64,000 nucleotides of DNA from CBDCYN01 sp965224205. GTDB lineage: Bacteria; Planctomycetota; Phycisphaerae; Phycisphaerales; Phycisphaeraceae. The position numbers and the translations under genes are program-made. Below the pieces are notes generated by a model. That model saw only the letters and a list, made by a program, of their open reading frames with translations. It was not told where the DNA came from and did no database searches. Numbering within the stretch: position 1 is the stretch's first letter; every line of letters begins with the position of its first letter. The stretch covers positions 10,528 to 74,527 of the forward strand of contig CBDCYN010000010.1 of assembly GCA_965224205.1 (NCBI GenBank). The letters run 5' to 3'. Below, piece after piece: positions 51,004 through 58,890 of this stretch.

Positions 51004-51674
51004 GTTGTCACCAGAGTACGAAGAAGACATCTATCATAGGAATGAGTAGCAGGTCGGGAGTGAAACATCTTCCAGTTATCGATGATCAATAGATCACCTT
51101 GCTTCCAGTGGTGAGGAGTTGGGCGAGCCTGTCGAAGCCGTAGGCGTAGGCGGGCGACAGCTTCTGATGCGTCGGATGATGCTGGCTCCATGCAGCCGGG
51201 GTCGAAGCGAAGGAAGTGTCTGGCGACGTCGAAAGCAGTGGAGAAGAAGCTATGTCGCCCACTTCGAATTCGAAAGACTGCCCTTCGGAGTATCACTTCA
51301 TCATCGGGTGCAATATACCGCCGCCATTTCAATAACAGCGTTGGAGTGGTAGTGTCGGCCGATCTAGGTGCAGCGAGTAGCACGTAGCGGCAAGGCGTCG
51401 GCCAGTTAGCCGTATCCATATGCCAGGGTAGATCCGTAGAGCCGTAGATTGCGCTCAGTGATCGTGGATGCGCCGCAGCCATGGGCAACGGGCGCAACTG
51501 GTCAACGGTTGATCCACCGGGCCTCGAAGGCACGGGTCGGCCGAGGGAACGACTGAATGTCACGATTTCGCTCGCCCCATTGCGAATGCACGTTGATCCT
51601 TCGGAGTTGAGAATGTCCATCTGAACGCTGGTCAGACCCTGATGCATCATTTCATCATAATATGGCCAGGTCAT
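51000..51674 (-). CDS. TauD-like Fe(II)/2-oxoglutarate dioxygenase-type protein
   Basis: 224 aa. Metal-site His85 and Asp87 in DLPWHMDTANW, distal His205 in NWKMFHSRPATH and a 2-oxoglutarate-binding Arg (215 or 219) in YDRCLLRTLV; DLLIIDNWKMFHSR is the typical late segment of TauD/clavaminate-synthase-like enzymes. Substrate unknown. It is translationally coupled to the HEPN gene that follows, an uncommon pairing. Confidence 0.65.
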   Translation of the reverse strand: MTWPYYDEMMHQGLTSVQMDILNSEGSTCIRNGASEIVTFSRSLGRPVPSRPGGSTVDQLRPLPMAAAHPRSLSAIYGSTDLPWHMDTANWPTPCRYVLLAAPRSADTTTPTLLLKWRRYIAPDDEVILRRAVFRIRSGRHSFFSTAFDVARHFLRFDPGCMEPASSDASEAVARLRLRLRQARPTPHHWKQGDLLIIDNWKMFHSRPATHSYDRCLLRTLVTT

Positions 51675-51820
51675 TACCTAAATTCGATATCTCCTATCAG
51701 TCGCTTTTCGGAGTCTGTATCGTTGGATTTCAGGCCATCCGATTGCAGTCACATATATGGCGGTTGGTGACAGCTTCGCTAGCATTCGGCAGTACGTGAT
51801 GAGAACGCGACTATCCCCGA

Positions 51821-52363
51821 TCACGAGTCGCCTCGGACCAGCCGCAGAGAGTTCGGGTGCGATGCGGGACCGACCAACTCTTTCAATCGATCAATCGCCT
51901 GGTCATAACCGATGGCACTCAGCGGGACCCGGTTGAGCTGCCTCTGGAGTCGAGGCATGTCACAGCGGCTTAACCCCCCTTCTGCTTCGATGGAGACCCG
52001 ACATTGGACCGCCAGGTCGTTCATGGACCCCAGGACGCTGCGGTTATTGGTTCGCGCGATCATGCACGAATCACGATCGATTCCTGGCAGGACCGCAACT
52101 GACAAGCCCTCGGAACGCAGCGCCTCGTCGACATGGCTGAGAAAAAAAAGTCTGAAATCGATCAGATCTGCCTTGCGTACGCGAGGCACAAGAAACGAAA
52201 ACAGAGTCTGCGCATGGGTAAACACGATGCACTTATGCCGATCCAGCCGCAACAGGTTTCCAAACCAGGTATCAAGCTCACCACCCAGATCGTCCCCGTC
52301 AGTGACTGTCGTGAGCTTCATTCCCAGCTCTTTTAACAGCTTCGTTGTGCACCGTATGACCAT
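51821..52363 (-). CDS. DUF6933-like protein
   Basis: 180 aa from ATG 52363, giving the start VIRCTTKLLKELGMKL usual for the family. Further phrases: ELDTWFGNLLRLDRHKCIVF, THAQTLFSFLVPRVRKADL and the nearly invariant TNNRSVLGSMNDLA. DUF6933 proteins are frequent near defence and mobile genes; function unknown. 146 bp separate it from the dioxygenase gene. Confidence 0.7.
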   Translation of the reverse strand: MVIRCTTKLLKELGMKLTTVTDGDDLGGELDTWFGNLLRLDRHKCIVFTHAQTLFSFLVPRVRKADLIDFRLFFLSHVDEALRSEGLSVAVLPGIDRDSCMIARTNNRSVLGSMNDLAVQCRVSIEAEGGLSRCDMPRLQRQLNRVPLSAIGYDQAIDRLKELVGPASHPNSLRLVRGDS

Positions 52364-52440
52364 ACATAGGGTCCAAATCACCCTCGACTGGGCAGAGCGT
52401 ATTGCCATCTGACGCCCTCTACTCCTTACCGCCTATTTTC

Positions 52441-52650
52441 TCACGAATCTTCGTAGTCCTCTGATCGGGTTGTATCACGCTCCTGGACTGCATGTGGGTT
52501 GATCACTTCAACCTTGCCGTTTCTCGAAATGACAAGCGATTGCCCATGCTTCTTGAGGGATGCAACCTCACGACGGATAGCCTCTTTTAAGCCATCGTGG
52601 ATAGCCTTTCGCTCAAGCTCTTCAGTGCCGTGGTATTCGTTAGCTTTCAT
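52441..52650 (-). CDS. Small protein downstream of zeta-type kinase, possible antitoxin
   Basis: 69 aa from ATG 52650, inside the last codons of the zeta-type gene (11-base overlap). Helix EELERKAIHDGLKEAIRREV then strands SLVISRNGKVEVINPH. Size, order and coupling suggest an antitoxin-like partner. Confidence 0.5.
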   Translation of the reverse strand: MKANEYHGTEELERKAIHDGLKEAIRREVASLKKHGQSLVISRNGKVEVINPHAVQERDTTRSEDYEDS

Positions 52651-53242
52651 TGGCGATTCGTTCCATAAGCTCAAATCGGTCTTCGTCGAGTATCTTTGTC
52701 TTAATATCCTTTCCGCCCCAGGACACAACTTCAAGATCCTCATTAGAATTATCGCATACATCCCACCGGTCGGACAACGGCACGTAGAGCTGAAAGAAAT
52801 TTTTCAGGCCCCGGATATATCGTCGTCGGATATCCACCTCAGGGACATTGTGACCACCACGCTCAACACGGGCTTTGACTCGAGCAACCGCCAGATCGGC
52901 GCTTCGCAACCACAGATAAATGACCGAGATACGATAGCCATTCTTCTGAGCGCCGCGCAGGAACGGAGCAAAAGTCCTCGACGCTAACGTGGTTTCAAAG
53001 GCAAAGCTTTCGCGACGGGACGCCAATCGATGAATCCGATCGAGCATGAGTCGTCCCGCCTGGATGGCTGTCGTCTGTGGGGCAAGTGGGGAGAGCCCCT
53101 GAGCGATCAGATCCGCGTTTACGAACTGATCGATGCCGATTGTCTCGGGCAGTAGGAATCGTGCCGCGGTCGTTTTCCCTGCCCCATTAGGGCCGCCAAG
53201 GACAATGATTTCTGGCTTTCGCCGTGTTGGATCATTTTTCAT
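52640..53242 (-). CDS. Zeta-toxin-type P-loop kinase
   Basis: 200 aa from ATG 53242. Walker A GGPNGAGKTTAARFLLP; the following NADLIAQGLSPL and SFAFETTLASRTF are signature segments of zeta-like kinases, which phosphorylate UDP-GlcNAc or related sugars and stop wall synthesis. C-terminal DIRRRYIRGLKNFFQLYVPL is also typical. Toxic activity is inferred from the family. Confidence 0.82.
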   Translation of the reverse strand: MKNDPTRRKPEIIVLGGPNGAGKTTAARFLLPETIGIDQFVNADLIAQGLSPLAPQTTAIQAGRLMLDRIHRLASRRESFAFETTLASRTFAPFLRGAQKNGYRISVIYLWLRSADLAVARVKARVERGGHNVPEVDIRRRYIRGLKNFFQLYVPLSDRWDVCDNSNEDLEVVSWGGKDIKTKILDEDRFELMERIANES

Positions 53243-53272
53243 CCGGCCATGATCCCACGGAAGTGAAGCCAC

Positions 53273-53452
53273 GTGCAAATTCAAAGATCTGCTCCCCCAC
53301 CGCTGCCTGTCTCTTTACGGCTTCCGGGGGACCTCGTGGCGAAGCTACGAACCGTGGCCACGGATCGGCGAAACACGGGAAGCACCCCCTACACGCAAGG
53401 AGCGATCATCGAAGTGGCTCTACGGGAATGGCTTGAACGAAACAAGAGCTAA
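53273..53452 (+). CDS. Short RHH-like protein divergent from the zeta-type gene
   Basis: 59 codons from GTG 53273 (GGAAGTGAAG upstream). LPVSLRLPGDLVAKLRTVAT then GAIIEVALREWLERNKS is the strand-helix-helix order of CopG/Arc-type DNA-binding proteins. Only 30 bp lie between its start and the zeta-type start, so it could control both divergent promoters. Confidence 0.55.
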   Translation: MQIQRSAPPPLPVSLRLPGDLVAKLRTVATDRRNTGSTPYTQGAIIEVALREWLERNKS

Positions 53453-53625
53453 GGGGACTCGGACTCACCTTCATCTTCGTCTCACTCGTCTTCAGAAGGA
53501 ACAAGGCGTTCCTACCGATCGAGGCTTTTGATCACGCTCAAGATGCTCGATAAAGTCGCCTAACTCAAAGGAGGGTATACAAACTCCCGCGATAATCGCG
53601 ATGGTGATTGCGATACAATGAAAAA

Positions 53626-53650
53626 GCCCGCCGTGTTACCAGCGGGCTTC
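53626..53650. terminator. Bidirectional intrinsic terminator
   Basis: AAAAAGCCCGC and GCGGGCTT form a stem around CGTGTTACCA (53626-53631 with 53642-53647); the A5 on the left serves the minus-strand membrane-protein gene. Confidence 0.65.
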
Positions 53651-53674
53651 GCTCATCACTCGTTGGAATCGTGA

Positions 53675-54376
53675 TCAGCTCGACCGGTCCTGGCCCGAAC
53701 CGCTCTTGGATTCCGCAGATGCTTGCTGCGGGGTAGCGTTAGGGTCAGGATCTTTTTGCACCGCCGCCTTAGTCGGTCGGGTCGGCTGGTGGGTTTGTGG
53801 GGACTTGTCTTGAGGAGAATGACTACCGTTTGACATCTTGTTATTCCTTTTGGGTTCGTCGAGCAGCAATACGGCTCGTCGGTAATATCTGCTCAGAGCA
53901 TCGCGCGATGCTCCAAAGAAACTGATCAGAATAATGATCAGTACAAGATCGACATGCCAAGGACCGGGCTGGCGGACCGCGAAGATGACGAGCAAGCCAA
54001 CAAAGGTGCTGGAGTGAAATTGGTAATAGCGATAATTGTGCTCCACCAGCATTTCGAACGCCTGAAGATTCACCTGGAGCTTGGACTCGTCCCATACCGG
54101 TCGTTTGAGCCCGGTATGGTGATGAATCGTATCCACGACGGCCCATCGCACCGTGTTGAGGATCATCCCAACGGCGAGCGACATCAGGGTCTCGTGGAGA
54201 AAGCCGCCGATCGTCGTCTTTGATTCGGAGGGTGAGATCGTCCCTCCAGCTCCAGCCTGGAAAGGATTGTGTAAATCCAAAACGTTTACCACGTCGCCCA
54301 GGCCCCAAAGCAAGATGTACCCCGGTAAGAGGTAGGCAATCACCAACCCAAAGTTCTTGCTTGTCACATCTTTCAA
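53675..54376 (-). CDS. Membrane protein of unknown function
   Basis: 233 aa from TTG 54376 (GGGAGG upstream); the in-frame extension upstream looks non-coding. Membrane helices FGLVIAYLLPGYILLWGLG, MSLAVGMILNTVRWAVV, FVGLLVIFAV and VDLVLIIILISFFGA, then a hydrophilic, Pro/Ser/Lys-rich tail. YLLPGYILL is seen in a group of uncharacterised bacterial membrane proteins. May belong to a defence or stress unit; no evidence decides. Confidence 0.55.
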   Translation of the reverse strand: MKDVTSKNFGLVIAYLLPGYILLWGLGDVVNVLDLHNPFQAGAGGTISPSESKTTIGGFLHETLMSLAVGMILNTVRWAVVDTIHHHTGLKRPVWDESKLQVNLQAFEMLVEHNYRYYQFHSSTFVGLLVIFAVRQPGPWHVDLVLIIILISFFGASRDALSRYYRRAVLLLDEPKRNNKMSNGSHSPQDKSPQTHQPTRPTKAAVQKDPDPNATPQQASAESKSGSGQDRSS

Positions 54377-54480
54377 GTGACCACTGCCTCCCTCTGAACC
54401 ATGCCCGTGGCAGATCCACGGCGCAGAAGCGATCCAAGCACAAACGCACATGAAACGGAAGGAGTTTTTCTAGGCGAGGT

Positions 54481-54696
54481 GAGTGTTTTCGAGGCGTCAC
54501 GGGCGTTCCCTGCTCAGCGCATTAAAGAGGCGGGGATCAGAGTCCGGTGGACTCCCCGTGTCGTTAGGCCCGCTAAAGCCCATTTCACCGGTTCATCCAC
54601 CGGGCGTTGAGCCCCGCCTTGGAGGCGGAGAACGCCCGGCGAACTGTCCTGGTGAAATAATCACGGCCTAAAGACCGTGTAGCGGTTTAACGACAC
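54481..54696 (+). ncRNA. Highly structured RNA resembling HEARO/IscB omega RNA, no IscB gene
   Basis: Nested perfect stems: TGTCGTTA (54559-54566) with TAACGACA (54688-54695); CCGCTA (54570-54575) with TAGCGG (54680-54685); ATTTCACC (54582-54589) with GGTGAAAT (54651-54658); CCGGGCGTT (54600-54608) with AACGCCCGG (54631-54639), continued by CCGCCT/AGGCGG; a side hairpin CACGG/CCGTG (54662-54679); and a 5' hairpin CGGGG...AGTCC/GGACT...CCCCG (54531-54558). Sequence such as GCATTAAAGAGGCGGGG and GTCGTTAGGCCCGCTAAAGC agrees with my memory of IscB omega RNAs (HEARO). No HNH/RuvC gene follows; the MNT gene is next. Identity needs a covariance search. Confidence 0.6.
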
Positions 54697-54701
54697 AGGA
54701 C

Positions 54702-54721
54702 GATTCGCACACACGAATCGA
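54702..54721. repeat. Hairpin between structured RNA and MNT gene
   Basis: ATTCG-CACACAC-GAATC, with flanking CG/CG pairs, immediately after the structured RNA. Possibly the 3' boundary or an operator. Confidence 0.35.
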
Positions 54722-54879
54722 TATTCAGTTGTCGAGGGATATCGTATGTACGAACCGATCACACATCAACGGAGCTAGTGGCACACACTTTGAGGCTTTG
54801 ATGATTAGCTCGAGGTTGATACAAGAATCAACGAATAGGGGTATGTTCGGAATCGACTATCGCTACCCCTGCCGCTTGC

Positions 54880-54921
54880 CAATCATACCCATTTTGGGTA
54901 CAATCATACCCAGTATGGGCA
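54880..54921 (+). promoter_or_regulatory. Two 21-bp direct repeats, each palindromic, over the MNT start
   Basis: CAATCATACCCATTTTGGGTA (54880-54900, 21 bp) is followed directly by a second unit with CCCAGTATGGG (54901-54921). Each unit contains a dyad ACCCA...TGGGT. The period of 21 bp puts both on one DNA face. The start codon ATG of the MNT gene is inside the second dyad, so binding would block the start region: a likely autoregulatory operator. Confidence 0.7.
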
Positions 54922-55607
54922 CGAAAAACACTTCTCCCGCTGCTCCCTCCATCGCAGGGGCTCTGTTTGGAGCTACCCGGCAGGCTGTGCTGCGGTTATT
55001 ACTGGGAAACGCTGATAAGCGCTTCTACGTGCAGCAGATTATCCGAGAGTTAGGTCTCGGATCGGGTGCTGTGCAACGCGAACTCAAGCAACTCACTCAA
55101 AGCGGGATTCTCACCCGCTCGGTTGAAGGTCGACAGTCCTATTATCAGGCAAACCCACGGTGTCCGGTCTACGAAGAGTTGCGCGGGCTCGTCCGCAAGA
55201 CCTTCGGCGTGGCGGATATCCTTCAATCGGGCCTCTCTGCTCTAAGAAACCAGATCCGTATCGCATTTATCTACGGCTCCATCGCCAAGGGAGAGGAGAG
55301 CGCCGAAAGCGACATCGATGTCATGGTGGTAGGAGATGAGATCTCACTGGGCCAGGTCGTGGACGCTTTAAGCAGCACTCAGAACGACCTTGGCCGGGAA
55401 GTAAACCCGAGCGTATACCACACCGAGGAGTTCTGCTATAAACTCGCCGAGAAGAACCATTTTATTTTAACCGTGGTAAAGGGTCCAAAAATATTTCTAA
55501 TCGGCGACGACAGTGAGCTTAAAAAACTGGGAAAATACCGGGTTAATCAAACCTCATCAACCAAGTCAACAAGAGATCGAAAATCTATTCGCTCTCGCCG
55601 ATCGTGA
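54915..55607 (+). CDS. HTH-MNT nucleotidyltransferase, antitoxin-type
   Basis: 230 aa from ATG 54915, inside the operator. Winged-helix N-terminus (RQAVLRLLLGNADKRFYVQQ; ELGLGSGAVQRELKQLTQSG) then a minimal nucleotidyltransferase domain with GSIAKGEESAESDIDVMVVG: the G-S-x(8)-D-x-D active site. MNT proteins pair with HEPN toxins and silence them, often by AMP transfer. The last 30 codons overlap the HEPN gene in another frame and look non-native. Confidence 0.85.
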   Translation: MGTKNTSPAAPSIAGALFGATRQAVLRLLLGNADKRFYVQQIIRELGLGSGAVQRELKQLTQSGILTRSVEGRQSYYQANPRCPVYEELRGLVRKTFGVADILQSGLSALRNQIRIAFIYGSIAKGEESAESDIDVMVVGDEISLGQVVDALSSTQNDLGREVNPSVYHTEEFCYKLAEKNHFILTVVKGPKIFLIGDDSELKKLGKYRVNQTSSTKSTRDRKSIRSRRS

Positions 55608-55953
55608 CATCGAGGCTTGCCAAACCGAGGGCCTGGTCACCGATTGGAGATTCAATATTGCTTACAACGCCGCCCTAAAGGTCGCGACCGCGGCGCTCGC
55701 TGCCAGCGGTTATCAAGCGGTCAGGGGAGCCCATCACTATCGGGTGATCCAATCTCTGGCTCTCACCATCGGGGCTAAGACCGTTACCGTGAACAAATTC
55801 GATACCTTTCGCAAAAAACGAAACGTGGCGGACTATGAAATGGCAGGGATGATATCTGACACCGAGACCGAGGAAATGCTCAACTTGGCGATAGATCTTC
55901 GAAAAGAGGTCGAATCCTGGCTTGCCAATAACCACCCGCATCTAACGCTCTAG
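55513..55953 (+). CDS. HEPN-family partner of MNT
   Basis: 146 aa from GTG 55513. Helical protein with QEIENLFALADRDIEACQTE, FNIAYNAALKVATAALAASG and FRKKRNVADYEMAG. The R-N-x-x-D-Y motif replaces the R-x4-6-H of active HEPN RNases and is typical of the HEPN subgroup found next to such MNT proteins. The operon order antitoxin-toxin with overlap supports a HEPN/MNT module. Confidence 0.8.
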   Translation: MSLKNWENTGLIKPHQPSQQEIENLFALADRDIEACQTEGLVTDWRFNIAYNAALKVATAALAASGYQAVRGAHHYRVIQSLALTIGAKTVTVNKFDTFRKKRNVADYEMAGMISDTETEEMLNLAIDLRKEVESWLANNHPHLTL

Positions 55954-55996
55954 CTCGCGACTAAGGGCTTTAGCTTCTCGCACAATGGAGACGCCC

Positions 55997-56539
55997 ATGA
56001 AAAGGGTCACCTATCACGACTTCTGCAACCGAACGGATGACTTTATGGATGAGGTCGAGTCAGGGGGCGTTCTCGTTCTCACCAACGCCGATGACCGACC
56101 ACTCGCAAGGCTTTGCCCCCCTACCGACAAACCCGAGGATGACAAGCAGGTCACCCTTCTTTTCGATGAATACATGGACTTGTTTTACGATCGTGAGCAC
56201 ATCAAATTTCTCAAGATCTTCTTGAAAGCCATGATCGAGTTCGGGCAAAAAGCTGGTCTCTCTGCTGATAAGGCATATGAGCTTATCAGTCAGCGGTACT
56301 GTCAGCGTGACAAGGAGCACCTGCATCGAAGCCTTAAAGAAGCACTCGACTCCGGTCCTGGTCGTCCCGGTGAAGAGGCCATCGAAGAGATCAAGCAACA
56401 ACTCAAACTCAACGCCCGAAAAGACCGTCGCCGAAGTACGCCTCGACCAACGACTGAGTTGCCCCACCGAGTGGTTTACCCGATCAACATCAAGGATGTC
56501 ATTCGTGAGCTTCGGGCAGAGCTTGGAATTGATACGTAG
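55997..56539 (+). CDS. Phd/YefM-like N-terminal domain with long C-terminal extension
   Basis: 180 aa from ATG 55997 (GGAG seven bases upstream). KRVTYHDFCNRTDDFMDEVE, SGGVLVLTNADDRPLARLCP is the Phd antitoxin fold. The rest is helical and charged (EYMDLFYDREHIKFLKIFLK; EEAIEEIKQQLKLNARKDRR). No matching Doc or YoeB-type toxin follows within the terminator at 56729, so it could be an orphan or act with a fused unknown domain. Confidence 0.55.
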   Translation: MKRVTYHDFCNRTDDFMDEVESGGVLVLTNADDRPLARLCPPTDKPEDDKQVTLLFDEYMDLFYDREHIKFLKIFLKAMIEFGQKAGLSADKAYELISQRYCQRDKEHLHRSLKEALDSGPGRPGEEAIEEIKQQLKLNARKDRRRSTPRPTTELPHRVVYPINIKDVIRELRAELGIDT

Positions 56540-56728
56540 TGCGATCCGGAGACGGGTGATGTGCGGGTTTGGCGGACTCGCTGCGGATTTCTGTAAAGAG
56601 CACTGCTCACATTAGGAAAGCTCCAACGCCTCATACCGTGCAGGTTCATGGCAACCGATCCACTATCCATCTATCGGGTTCGGGTTCTCTAAACGCTAGG
56701 TGGTCTACCGAGCCATTATTCAACCCCA

Positions 56729-56753
56729 GGCAGCCTGTACAGGCTGCCCTTTT
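56729..56753 (+). terminator. Intrinsic terminator, 20-bp palindrome
   Basis: GGCAGCCTGTACAGGCTGCC followed by CTTTTCC. Separates the Phd-like gene from the HigBA promoter. Confidence 0.75.
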
Positions 56754-56777
56754 CCATGTACCCAGAGTGATATTATG

Positions 56778-56806
56778 TTGACTAAATATAATAATATTCC
56801 TATAAT
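56778..56806 (+). promoter_or_regulatory. Near-consensus sigma-70 promoter of higBA
   Basis: TTGACT (56778-56783), 17-bp AT-rich spacer, TATAAT (56801-56806); the first codon is at 56821, so the leader would be under ten bases. Confidence 0.8.
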
Positions 56807-56820
56807 TGAAAGTGTAGAAA

Positions 56821-57210
56821 GTGCCTGAATCCACGGTTTCGTTCTACCAGGAGCGAGATGGGGATGTACCCGTTCGCGATTGGCTTATGGAGCTTCAGGG
56901 GAAGGACCCGAAGGCGTTTGCGAAGTGCATCGCCAAAATCCGCCTCTTGGCTCTTTTCGGGCATGAACTTAGAAGACCGGATGCGGATTACTTACGTGAT
57001 GGGATTTACGAACTCCGGGCCAAAAAAGGCCGGGTTAATTACCGCATCCTGTATTTCTTTCACGGTCGGAACGTGGCGATTCTTGCCCACGGGTTGACGA
57101 AAGAAAAGAAGGTGCCGAACGCTGATATCGATCGGGCTTTAGCCCGCAAGAAGCGGTTTGAAGAAGACCCAGCGGGCCATACGTACGACGAGGATATAAA
57201 CTATGACTAA
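56821..57210 (+). CDS. higB: HigB-type (RelE/Gp49-like) toxin
   Basis: 129 aa, GTG start. VSFYQERDGDVPVRDWLMEL, LRRPDADYLRDGIYELRAKK and GRVNYRILYFFHGRNVAILA match phage-derived Gp49-like HigB toxins, ribosome-dependent mRNA endonucleases. Toxin-first order with an 8-base overlap to the antitoxin gene is typical of higBA. Confidence 0.88.
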   Translation: MPESTVSFYQERDGDVPVRDWLMELQGKDPKAFAKCIAKIRLLALFGHELRRPDADYLRDGIYELRAKKGRVNYRILYFFHGRNVAILAHGLTKEKKVPNADIDRALARKKRFEEDPAGHTYDEDINYD

Positions 57211-57523
57211 GAAGAAAAAGACCTCAAATGCCTTGGACATCATCGACGGGATGATTGGCGATGACGAGGGGCTCCGCGAGCTAGTGGAGTATGAGTCGCT
57301 TAATGCGTATGTAGCCCACCTCATTTACAACGCCCGCAAACGGGCTGGCTTAACCCAACAGCAACTCGCAGAACTCGCGGGAACCCATCAGCCCGTCATC
57401 GCTCAACTAGAAGACGCCGAGTATGAGGGTCACTCTCTATCGATGCTCCAACGCATCGCCAAAGCCCTTCACATGAAGCTGTACATCGATTTGCTACCCG
57501 AGGAGGAGCAGGAGGCCGCGTGA
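57203..57523 (+). CDS. higA: HigA-type XRE antitoxin
   Basis: 106 aa. Helix-turn-helix of the XRE class: YNARKRAGLTQQQLAELAGT, HQPVIAQLEDAEYEGHSLSM, LQRIAKALHMKL. Neutralises HigB and represses the operon through the promoter above, as known for the family. Confidence 0.9.
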   Translation: MTKKKKTSNALDIIDGMIGDDEGLRELVEYESLNAYVAHLIYNARKRAGLTQQQLAELAGTHQPVIAQLEDAEYEGHSLSMLQRIAKALHMKLYIDLLPEEEQEAA

Positions 57524-57534
57524 TTGGCGGTTCA

Positions 57535-58140
57535 TCAGCCAACGAGCTTTCGAGCCTCTCCTTGCCAGATGGCACGGGTTGTACAGGGCCTCACCCATCC
57601 CCGATACCAACGATCAAACTCGCAAAAACCAGCGTGTAAATCCTCAACATCGACTGCGAGAATTCGATGGTCGAGCTCCCACCGCGTGGGCGTCTCCTTG
57701 TCCTGCTCCAAACGCCGCAGATAAAGGTAGGTGTGCCACTCATCCTGAACCGCCGTTCGTGCATTGGCTTCGATGACTTCGAGGAGCGTTCCACCGCTCA
57801 GGCTATAGAACGGTCTCTTCGCACCCGGTGCAGCTGAGATTTCAGTCGGGATTTCTCTGATAAACTCCGGTCGCCACCTCACGGGGGAGTCGCTAGCCCA
57901 GGTCTCGAAAAAGGCACCAAACTCGTCCCAGCACTTAAAGAGGTCAGGCACATCCTTCATCCGCAACCGATATTCCTTATCCCATGCACTACGGCTGGGG
58001 TCCGTGGCACTCTTCTGCCAGCGAAACAAATGCACCTGGAGCCGAAACCAATCCACCAACCGGCTCTGCTTTGGTGGTCCCCAAGCCTCGAGATTCACTG
58101 AGCCGTGTTTGGTTTTAAACGCCGGGGGCGATCTTTTCAT
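57535..58140 (-). CDS. Hypothetical protein, 201 aa
   Basis: Soluble, Trp-rich (RLVDWFRLQVHLFRWQKSAT; FCEFDRWYRGWVRPCT). Convergent with higA, 11 bp apart. No motif recognised. Length, steady frame and paralogue-free composition suggest a real gene. Confidence 0.45.
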   Translation of the reverse strand: MKRSPPAFKTKHGSVNLEAWGPPKQSRLVDWFRLQVHLFRWQKSATDPSRSAWDKEYRLRMKDVPDLFKCWDEFGAFFETWASDSPVRWRPEFIREIPTEISAAPGAKRPFYSLSGGTLLEVIEANARTAVQDEWHTYLYLRRLEQDKETPTRWELDHRILAVDVEDLHAGFCEFDRWYRGWVRPCTTRAIWQGEARKLVG

Positions 58141-58179
58141 CTTCTGGTTGGCTCGCTCTTTTTGGCACGACTATCCATC

Positions 58180-58383
58180 CTACCCCCTATTTCTCACCCG
58201 TATAGCGCGGGCTTTCTCAAGTTCGCTCGCCTCCACCTCAAGGGGTGACGACCGACCCATGCAAATGGAGCATTGCTCGTAGATGTATTTTCGGCTGTAC
58301 TTTTCCTCATCCGGCGGGGATGGTTTCTCCATAGCCACAAGGCCGTACTGTGAAACGCAATGTTCGCACACCTCGTATTTCAT
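58180..58383 (-). CDS. Small zinc-knuckle protein
   Basis: 67 aa with CEHC and CSIC pairs 30 residues apart, consistent with one zinc site. Otherwise unknown. Followed in the same direction by the 201-aa gene 39 bp away, so they may be cotranscribed. Confidence 0.45.
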   Translation of the reverse strand: MKYEVCEHCVSQYGLVAMEKPSPPDEEKYSRKYIYEQCSICMGRSSPLEVEASELEKARAIRVRNRG

Positions 58384-58499
58384 GCCCGGCTTACTCGCTT
58401 AGATTAAAGGCCACTTATGTGCTGCTTATGTAACTACACACCCCTAACAGGCTGTGCTCGAAAAACCAAAACGCACACATATTATTATTTTTCAAATAC

Positions 58500-58610
58500 T
58501 TACATCATTTCACTTCTGGGCCCTTTATGTAACTCACGAGTGTTGCATAGGACCCGTGGCAGCTCCTTCTTCCACTTCGCCTTAGCTCGCGCTTTTTTCT
58601 TCTTACCCAT
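58500..58610 (-). CDS. Very small basic protein
   Basis: 36 codons from ATG 58610 (AAGGTGG upstream): GKKKKARAKAKWKKELPRVL. Similar Lys-rich starts occur in the neighbouring genes. Translation is uncertain. Confidence 0.3.
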   Translation of the reverse strand: MGKKKKARAKAKWKKELPRVLCNTRELHKGPRSEMM

Positions 58611-58644
58611 TTGCCACCTTGTTGCCGGTTACAAGTGGGGCCTC

Positions 58645-58890
58645 CTATCGCTTAGCGGATTGGAGCGCCTTTCTTAGTTTCCTCTTATCTCCGTCTGAAA
58701 AGAGTAACCCGTCGCGGCTTAACTTCTGTAACAGTCCATCATAGGTGCCCTCCCAGACCTTAGCTTCCTCCAGGCATTCGGCGAGGCGGGCGTGAGCCCG
58801 CGCTCTGGCTTGAGCCCGTTTTTCAGAACGCTCAGCCTGGAGAGCCTTCTTCTCCTCCTGTCGCCTGTCAGCGAGCATATTCTTTAACAC
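58645..58890 (-). CDS. Hypothetical coiled-coil-type protein
   Basis: 81 aa, strongly charged helix (RRQEEKKALQAERSEKRAQA; RARAHARLAECLEEAKVWEG). ATG lies at the end of the previous gene with no gap. The second half (LLQKLSRDGLLFSDGDKRKL) resembles the segment GLIDHLKSKGYVLTRPTRKR of the upstream protein, so the two may share a small helical domain. Confidence 0.45.
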   Translation of the reverse strand: MLKNMLADRRQEEKKALQAERSEKRAQARARAHARLAECLEEAKVWEGTYDGLLQKLSRDGLLFSDGDKRKLRKALQSAKR

